In this document: positions 23,438 through 28,250 of the stretch, one piece after another
Position numbering within the stretch: position 1 is the stretch's first letter
Layout of the letters: each line of letters begins with the position of its first letter
NCBI GenBank assembly: GCA_045801465.1
Contig: JBJMSU010000051.1
Span: 1 to 28,250, forward strand
From: DATFWC01 sp045801465
GTDB taxonomy: Bacteria; Pseudomonadota; Alphaproteobacteria; Rhizobiales; Xanthobacteraceae
Length of the DNA stretch: 28,250 nucleotides
Direction of reading: 5' to 3'
Made by a program: the position numbers and the translations under genes
Notes under the pieces: generated by a model
Database searches by the model: none
Seen by the model: only the letters and a program-made list of their open reading frames with translations
Told to the model about the DNA's origin: nothing

Positions 23438-23657
23438 AACGCGCCTACCCACCGGCCCACTGCCCACTGCCGTAATGTAGCGATTTCGTCATTTTGTTGC
23501 CGACAAAGCGCCGTCTCCGGGGTAAAGTCTTCCGGTTGGGTCAGCACGAGTTCTTTTCGCACAAGTCGAATCTGCCCGAGGTCCCGAGCGGCTCGGACCG
23601 TCTGTTTTGGCGGCGCCGCAGCGCTTGAGCCACGAGGGCAATAAGAGGGAGCACGCA

Positions 23658-24440
23658 GTGAGCAACGGCAAGAAACAGGCCAGGGCGACGGAACAGGCCG
23701 CAGCAAGGACCACGAAGCCGGCGGTTCTCCTTGTGGGCGCCGACAAAGGTGGCGTCGGCAAGACCACGATCACGCGGACGATTCTCGATTACCTCGCCGC
23801 CAAGAACGTTCTGGTGCGCGCGTTCGATACCGAGCATCCGCGCGGCACGCTCAGGCGCTTCCATCCCAACGTGACGGAAGTGGTCGACATCATGAGCGCG
23901 CCGGATCAGATGCGCATCATCGATACGCTGGCGACCAGCGAGGTGAAGCTGACCGTGATCGATGTGCGCGCCGGGCTGTTGGCCGGTACCCTGAACGCCC
24001 TCACCGACATCGGCTTCTTCGAAGCGGTCGATGCCGGGGAATTCAACTTCGGCCTGTTCCATGTGCTCGGCCCGTCGATCGCGTCGCTGGCCGAGATCGC
24101 CGACGTCTTTCCCTATACGCGCGGCAGGAACTATTTCCTGGTGAAGAACTTCATCAACGAAACGAGCTATTTCGACTGGCACCCGGAGATTTACGAGAAC
24201 TACTTCAAGAAGCTCAAGGACCAGATCGAGATGATGAGCATTCCCAAGCTCAACGAGCTCGCCTATGAGCAGGTGGAACTCGCCGGGGTGCCGTTTTCCA
24301 GCTTCATCAAGAACAAGAACGGCCAAGGCCAGCCGGCGAACAATTCCCTCGTGCTGCGTGGATATGTCCGCACCTGGCTCAACCAGATCAGCGAGGAATA
24401 TGACCGCGCGGGCGCGCTCGACTGGGCGACGTCGCATTGA
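23658..24440 (+). CDS. ParA/MinD-like P-loop protein
   Basis: This 260-aa protein has a deviant Walker A motif ADKGGVGKTT (28-37), as in ParA/MinD/Mrp ATPases with their signature lysine (Lys30). A switch-like FDTEHPRGTLRRF follows at 56-68. Instead of the usual ParA motifs, the middle holds TVIDVRAGLLAGTLNAL, and the C-terminal half (VKNFINETSYFDWHPEIYENYFKKLK) is unfamiliar. The start is the GTG at 23658 with AGAGGGA seven bases upstream; the ATG at 23607 has no such site. The role is unknown: partition or positioning of a cell component is the family trend. It pairs with the next gene, whose protein is shorter and apparently nucleotide-binding-defective. Confidence 0.82.
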   Translation: MSNGKKQARATEQAAARTTKPAVLLVGADKGGVGKTTITRTILDYLAAKNVLVRAFDTEHPRGTLRRFHPNVTEVVDIMSAPDQMRIIDTLATSEVKLTVIDVRAGLLAGTLNALTDIGFFEAVDAGEFNFGLFHVLGPSIASLAEIADVFPYTRGRNYFLVKNFINETSYFDWHPEIYENYFKKLKDQIEMMSIPKLNELAYEQVELAGVPFSSFIKNKNGQGQPANNSLVLRGYVRTWLNQISEEYDRAGALDWATSH

Positions 24441-24520
24441 CGCCAGCCGGCAGTCCCCTCAAGCTACCTAGGACGAGTCACGTGAGTTTGCGTCGCCGAG
24501 TTTTCGCATGAAGCAGGCGC

Positions 24521-25270
24521 ATGAAAGGGAGAAATCTGGCCGTCATCGCCGCTGCGCTGCGTCCCGGCAGCGGCACGACCCTGTTGGCACGCCTGTTTGC
24601 CGACTACGCGATCCTTTCGCGTGAACACCCGCTGATTTTTGACACCGACAGCCTCGATCGCGACCTGAGCCGGTATTTTCCCCACTCGGCCAGACTCGTC
24701 GATCTCGATCGCGTCCAGGGCCAGATGTCGTTGTTCGATACGCTGGCGAGCGCGGCACCGGGCACGCGGGTGGTCGACGTCACCTATCGCCGCTTAAGAA
24801 AATTCTTCGATCTGATGCACGACATCGACTATCTGCCGGAGGCGCGGCTGCGACAGGTCGAGCCGATCATTCTCTATATCGTCACGCGGGATTTCGAATC
24901 CTACGAGCAGGGGCGAAACCTGCGCGACCGCTTCGATTGCCCGTTCGTCGTCGTCGAGAACGACTTGATCGGCAAACCGATGCAGAGCCTGCATCACTCG
25001 AGCGGCTTTGCGGCGCTGAGCCGGCACCCATTGCGCATGCAGTTGGCATTACTCGATCCACCGCTGGCCGACGTGATCGCCGACCCGCGCGTGTCGGTCA
25101 GTGAGTTCATGCGGCAGGACCCGGACACGCCGGTGCTCGCCCATCTGACGCGCGAACACCGCTCGGCGATCCGTGCGTGGATCATCAAGATGTTCAAGGA
25201 AATCCACCGGATCACGCGCGAGGTCGACGCGCCCGCCCGCGTGCCCGCCGACGGTGAACCGGACCAATGA
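24521..25270 (+). CDS. ParA-like protein lacking the Walker A lysine
   Basis: This 249-aa protein appears to be a diverged paralogue of the upstream ParA-like gene. The N-terminal strand and loop read AVIAALRPGSGTTLLARLF: a glycine-rich loop is present, but the GKT lysine is absent, so ATP hydrolysis is probably lost. The DTDSLDRDLSRYF string matches DTEHPRGTLRRF in the first protein, and both proteins end with an aromatic-rich helix (RAWIIKMFKEIHR here, RTWLNQISEEYDR there). A pseudo-ATPase regulating or scaffolding its partner is an inference. The gap after the first gene is 80 bases. It converges with the Mla operon; the stops are only about 10 bases apart. Confidence 0.75.
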   Translation: MKGRNLAVIAAALRPGSGTTLLARLFADYAILSREHPLIFDTDSLDRDLSRYFPHSARLVDLDRVQGQMSLFDTLASAAPGTRVVDVTYRRLRKFFDLMHDIDYLPEARLRQVEPIILYIVTRDFESYEQGRNLRDRFDCPFVVVENDLIGKPMQSLHHSSGFAALSRHPLRMQLALLDPPLADVIADPRVSVSEFMRQDPDTPVLAHLTREHRSAIRAWIIKMFKEIHRITREVDAPARVPADGEPDQ

Positions 25271-25280
25271 CCGGGATGGG

Positions 25281-26249
25281 CTAACGTGTCGCCGCGGCAG
25301 AGGCTTCGGGCGCGCGGCGTCGCAGAGGCTGTGACGGCCGCGGAGCTTGCGCCCGGGCGGTGGGCGCCGGCGCAGCGGTTTCCGGCGGCGCCTGCGCATC
25401 GGCGGCGCTGGGCCCGAAGATCACCCGCTGCGGATTGCGGTCGAAATTGCGGATCGCCCGGCCGAGGTCGGCGAGCGTGCGCCGCGCGTCGACCGCCAAA
25501 GCCTCGTATTCACGCAAGCCGTTGGCGGAGAAGCGGGTCAGGCCGGCCGAGATCTCGGCCGTGCGCTTGTCGAGATGCTCCGACAGCGCACGCATGGAGC
25601 GCGCGGTGTCCAGGAGCTCGCTTTTGATGTCGCCGCCGGCGAAGTCTTCCAGCCCGGCCATGATGCGATCGAGCCGCTCGGAATTGCGGGCCAGCGTCGT
25701 CGAGAAGGATTCGAGATTCCCCAAGGTCGTCTTCACGGTGTCGCGGTTCTCGGCCAGGATGTCGTCGACCCGGCGCACCAGCGCACCGGCGTTGGTGGCC
25801 ACGTCGCGGATGGTGGCGGTCACGTCCTGGGTCGCGCTCGGATCCGCGATCAGGGTGGCGGGCTGGCCGTTTTCGCCGGCGAGCGGCGGGGCATTCGCCG
25901 CGCCGCCTTTGACCGAGATCGAGGCGATGCCCGTAAGCCCCTGGAAATCAAGCCCGACGCGCGTATCGGCGCGCACCGGCACCGCCTTGTCAACATTGAT
26001 GGTGGCGACGACCTGGCGCGGGTTCTGCGGGTTGAGCCGGAGGTCGGAGACTTCCCCGACCTTGATGCCGTTGAACAGCACCCAGCCGCCAGTGCGCAGG
26101 CCAGAGACCGCGCCGTCGAACACCACGCGATACGTGGCGCGCTCGCCGCCGTCGCCCGCACGCGAGAACCAGTAGACGAAGCCGAACCCGCCGGCGATCA
26201 CCGCCAGCGTGAACAACCCGATCACCACGTAATTGGCCCTCGTCTCCAT
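25281..26249 (-). CDS. mlaD: MlaD-family MCE protein
   Basis: This 322-aa inner-membrane-anchored protein binds lipid in the periplasm. A single transmembrane helix (about 8-28) is followed by an MCE domain (about 39-118) with VVFDGAVSGLRTGGWVLFNGIKVGEVSDL and FQGLTGIASISVKGG. A long helical C-terminal region (about 140-275) has heptad-like spacing and a Pro/Ala-rich tail. MlaD hexamers carry phospholipid between the MlaFE transporter and a shuttle protein; the helical extension is longer than in E. coli MlaD and is typical of alphaproteobacterial forms. It is the last gene of the mlaE-mlaF-mlaD order, 14 bases after mlaF. No MlaA, MlaB or MlaC gene is in the window. Confidence 0.93.
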   Translation of the reverse strand: METRANYVVIGLFTLAVIAGGFGFVYWFSRAGDGGERATYRVVFDGAVSGLRTGGWVLFNGIKVGEVSDLRLNPQNPRQVVATINVDKAVPVRADTRVGLDFQGLTGIASISVKGGAANAPPLAGENGQPATLIADPSATQDVTATIRDVATNAGALVRRVDDILAENRDTVKTTLGNLESFSTTLARNSERLDRIMAGLEDFAGGDIKSELLDTARSMRALSEHLDKRTAEISAGLTRFSANGLREYEALAVDARRTLADLGRAIRNFDRNPQRVIFGPSAADAQAPPETAAPAPTARAQAPRPSQPLRRRAPEASAAATR

Positions 26250-26263
26250 CGGTCCGACTTATC

Positions 26264-27034
26264 TCACCCGGCGGCAGCGCGCGTCCGCTTGCCGCGAAAG
26301 TACTGTTTCACCCAGGAGTGCTCCGACGCGAGCATGGTTGCGATCGGCCCATCGACCACCACACGCCCATCCGCCAGGACCGCGATCCGATCGCAGACGG
26401 TGTGCAGGCTATCCAAATCATGAGTTACCATGAAAACAGTTAATCCTAAAGTACGCTGCAGCGTCCGGATCAGGTCGTCGAAAGCGCCGGCACCGATGGG
26501 ATCGAGCCCGGAGGTCGGCTCGTCCAGGAATACAATCTCAGGATCGAGGGCGAGCGCCCGGGCGAGCGCCACCCGCTTGGTCATGCCGCCCGACAGCTCG
26601 GCGGGAAATTTGTCGGCCACGTCGGTGGTTAGCCCGACCATTTCAAGCTTCGCCAGCGCGATCTCGTCGAGCAGCCGGTCGGACAGGTCGAGATATTCCC
26701 GCATCGGAAACTGAACGTTCTGGCGCACCGTCAGCGAGGAGAACAGCGCCCCCTGTTGGAACAGGATGCCCCAGCGCCGTTCAGTCGCGCGCCGCTCCTT
26801 TTCGCCGGCCATGCCGAGATTGAGCCCGAACACCTCGATCGAGCCGGAGCGCCGTGGAAGCAGGCCGATGATGGTGCGCATCAGCACCGACTTACCGGCG
26901 CCGGAGCCGCCCACGAAGCCGAGAATCTCGCCGCGAAAGACATCGAGCGAAAGGCGGTCGAGCACCGTCACGGCATCGAAGCCGACCGCGAGGTCGCGCA
27001 CCCGGATCACCGCCTCGTTGCCGGCGTGTGCCAT
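26264..27034 (-). CDS. mlaF: MlaF ABC transporter ATPase
   Basis: This 256-aa protein is the nucleotide-binding subunit of the Mla lipid transporter. Walker A is GGSGAGKS (42-49), the Q-loop is FQQGALF (92-98), the ABC signature is LSGGMTKR (148-155), and Walker B is IVFLDEPTSGLDP (167-179), which also contains the D-loop. The His switch is in VTHDLDSL (about residues 208-215). The GGMTKR signature variant and QQGALFSSLTV are typical of MlaF/Ttg2A/MkL-type ATPases rather than import ATPases. It lies three bases downstream of the MlaE gene. Confidence 0.95.
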   Translation of the reverse strand: MAHAGNEAVIRVRDLAVGFDAVTVLDRLSLDVFRGEILGFVGGSGAGKSVLMRTIIGLLPRRSGSIEVFGLNLGMAGEKERRATERRWGILFQQGALFSSLTVRQNVQFPMREYLDLSDRLLDEIALAKLEMVGLTTDVADKFPAELSGGMTKRVALARALALDPEIVFLDEPTSGLDPIGAGAFDDLIRTLQRTLGLTVFMVTHDLDSLHTVCDRIAVLADGRVVVDGPIATMLASEHSWVKQYFRGKRTRAAAG

Positions 27035-27037
27035 CGC

Positions 27038-28174
27038 TTACTTTCCGATCGCGGCGAAGAACATGGCGAACAAGCCGTCGGTCATGATGACGAGGAAGAC
27101 CGACTTGACCACCGATGCGGTGGTGTGGAGGCCGAGCGATTCGGCGCTGCCCTTGACCTGCAGCCCCTCGGTGCAGGCGACGAGCCCGATGATCAGCGCC
27201 ATGAACGGGGCCTTGATCATGCCGACCATGAAGTGGTCGATCGAGATCGCGTCCTTCAAGCGCGATATGAAGATTTCCGGGGTGATCCCGCCATAGATCC
27301 AGCACACCAGGCCGCCGCCGTAGAGCGCCGCCATGGAGCCGAGGAAGGTCAAGATCGGCATCGCGATCACGAGCGCAATCAGGCGCGGCAGCACCAGCAC
27401 GTCGACGGTCCCGAATCCCATGGTGCGGAGCGCATCGATCTCCTCGCGCATCTTCATCGAGCCGAGCTCGGCCGTGTAGGAGCTGCCCGAGCGGCCGGCG
27501 ATCATGATGCAGACCATGATGACGCCGAGTTCGCGCAAGACCAGAATGCCGATCATGTCGACGACGTAGAGCTCTGCCCCGAATCGGCGGAAGTGGAAAA
27601 TCCCCTGCTGGGCGATGATGCAGCCGAGCAGGAAAGTGATCAAAAGGATGATCGGCACGGCCCGCAGCCCCACCCGATCAAGATGGTGCACCACCGAGGT
27701 GAGCCGGAAGCTTGCCGGACGCACGAGCACACGCATGAGCGCAACGGTGGTCTCGCCCAGCATATGCGCGATGCGAACGAGGTCGCCGGCCGTATTGCCG
27801 ACGGCCCGGCCGACATTCTCCAGGACGGTGCCGATCCGGCTGTACGAAGGTGGCGGCGGCGGCGGCGCCAGATTGACGTTGTGCACCTCCTTCAACAGTC
27901 CGCGGTAGTGGTCGGGCAACCCTTCGATCGTCGCCTGGGCGCCCCTCCTGTGCCAGGCGCGCAGGAGTCGCTCGATGAGCCAGGCGCCGAACGTGTCGAG
28001 CCGGTCGACGCTGCCCATGTCGATGCGGACAAAGCGCCCCTTCAGCCGCTGGCCGCTGGCCGCCTCGACGAGCGGCTCAAGCTCGCGCGCATGCTCGACG
28101 GTCCAGGCGCCGGCGGCGGCCAGCTCGAGGCGCTCTCCGCTAAGCCGTTCGTCGAGCGTCGGCCGGATGGTCAC
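27038..28174 (-). CDS. mlaE: MlaE-family permease with N-terminal STAS domain
   Basis: This 378-aa permease fuses a STAS domain (about 10-95, the role played by a separate MlaB in E. coli) to the MlaE membrane domain (about 150-378) through a proline run (PPPPPP near 104-109). The MlaE signatures are RELGVIMVCIMIAGRSGSSYTAELGSMKMREEIDALRTMG and the terminal KSVFLVIMTDGLFAMFF. I choose the GTG at 28174 because GGAG lies seven bases upstream; a TTG at 28204 has no such site and would add ten residues. It is the first gene of the visible Mla operon and forms the membrane part of the phospholipid transporter with MlaF and MlaD. Confidence 0.95.
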   Translation of the reverse strand: MTIRPTLDERLSGERLELAAAGAWTVEHARELEPLVEAASGQRLKGRFVRIDMGSVDRLDTFGAWLIERLLRAWHRRGAQATIEGLPDHYRGLLKEVHNVNLAPPPPPPSYSRIGTVLENVGRAVGNTAGDLVRIAHMLGETTVALMRVLVRPASFRLTSVVHHLDRVGLRAVPIILLITFLLGCIIAQQGIFHFRRFGAELYVVDMIGILVLRELGVIMVCIMIAGRSGSSYTAELGSMKMREEIDALRTMGFGTVDVLVLPRLIALVIAMPILTFLGSMAALYGGGLVCWIYGGITPEIFISRLKDAISIDHFMVGMIKAPFMALIIGLVACTEGLQVKGSAESLGLHTTASVVKSVFLVIMTDGLFAMFFAAIGK

Positions 28175-28209
28175 CGCGTTGCTCCGAATTCCATCTTTCC
28201 CCAATCACG

Positions 28210-28250
28210 TCACTTGGGAACGATCATGTTCGAGCCCATGATGACTTCGT
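28210..28250 (-). CDS. C-terminal end of an unidentified gene (partial)
   Basis: Only the last 12 residues are in the window, read as EVIMGSNMIVPK before TGA at 28210-28212. The stop lies 35 bases before the MlaE start and on the same strand, so this gene probably heads the operon. The tail has protein-like composition, but it is too short to identify and the frame is not independently proven. Confidence 0.35.
   Translation of the reverse strand, partial: EVIMGSNMIVPK

Overview
The window looks like chromosomal DNA of a Hyphomicrobiales (Rhizobiales) alphaproteobacterium of the Bradyrhizobiaceae/Xanthobacteraceae type. The reasons are the high GC and strong third-position GC bias, a very large apolipoprotein-like protein resembling the Growth Pole Ring protein (GPR/RgsE) of polar-growing Rhizobiales, a DUF6894 gene, several small exported proteins of the kind common in Bradyrhizobium relatives, CtrA-type TTAA-N7-TTAA boxes, and an Mla system with a STAS-MlaE fusion. 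No rRNA, tRNA, CRISPR array, transposase or complete prophage was seen.

Layout. 1-163: two-hairpin intergenic repeat. 268-408: 46-aa lipoprotein. 415-1242 (-): exported metallo-beta-lactamase-fold hydrolase. 1382-3438: overlapping polysaccharide-deacetylase-like and amidase genes. 3781-6321: small exported protein, methyltransferase, alpha/beta hydrolase and a GPGG-rich exported protein. 6322-6486: palindromes between convergent genes. 6487-7334: small exported protein (-) and DUF6894 protein (+). 7352-8326: toxin-antitoxin operon with one HigB/Gp49-type toxin, two different HTH antitoxins and a palindromic operator. 8334-9509 (-): CoxE-like VWA protein. 9656-11596: large secreted SGNH esterase. 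11652-13609 (-): ferredoxin-NADP reductase and two tandem [2Fe-2S] ferredoxins. 13689-13850: second copy of the two-hairpin repeat. 13849-14229 (-): Hpt phosphotransfer protein. 14230-14975: about 750 bp of intergenic DNA with CtrA-like boxes, a degenerate third repeat copy and a probable gene remnant. 14976-20153: 1725-aa GPR/RgsE-like protein. 20251-21855: Tat-exported aldo/keto reductase and a DUF6064 membrane protein. 21936-22592 (-): isoprenylcysteine methyltransferase-family membrane protein. 22774-23437: a possible 33-aa membrane peptide and a membrane-anchored coiled-coil protein. 23658-25270: two tandem ParA-like P-loop proteins, the second without the Walker A lysine. 25281-28174 (-): mlaD, mlaF and mlaE, with the end of an unidentified gene just upstream (28210-28250).

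How genes work together. The Mla genes form a lipid-transport ABC module. The ferredoxins and reductase form an NADPH-to-[2Fe-2S] electron chain. The toxin-antitoxin genes form a self-regulated operon. The Hpt gene and the GPR-like gene are divergent around a region with CtrA-type boxes, which suggests, but does not prove, shared cell-cycle control of a phosphorelay component and a polar-growth scaffold.

The most promising leads are the three-gene toxin-antitoxin unit, the GPR-like protein with its CtrA-type upstream region, the ParA-like pair with a degenerate partner, and the CTAG-bounded two-hairpin repeat family. Family assignments come from reading motifs and from memory; no database search was possible.
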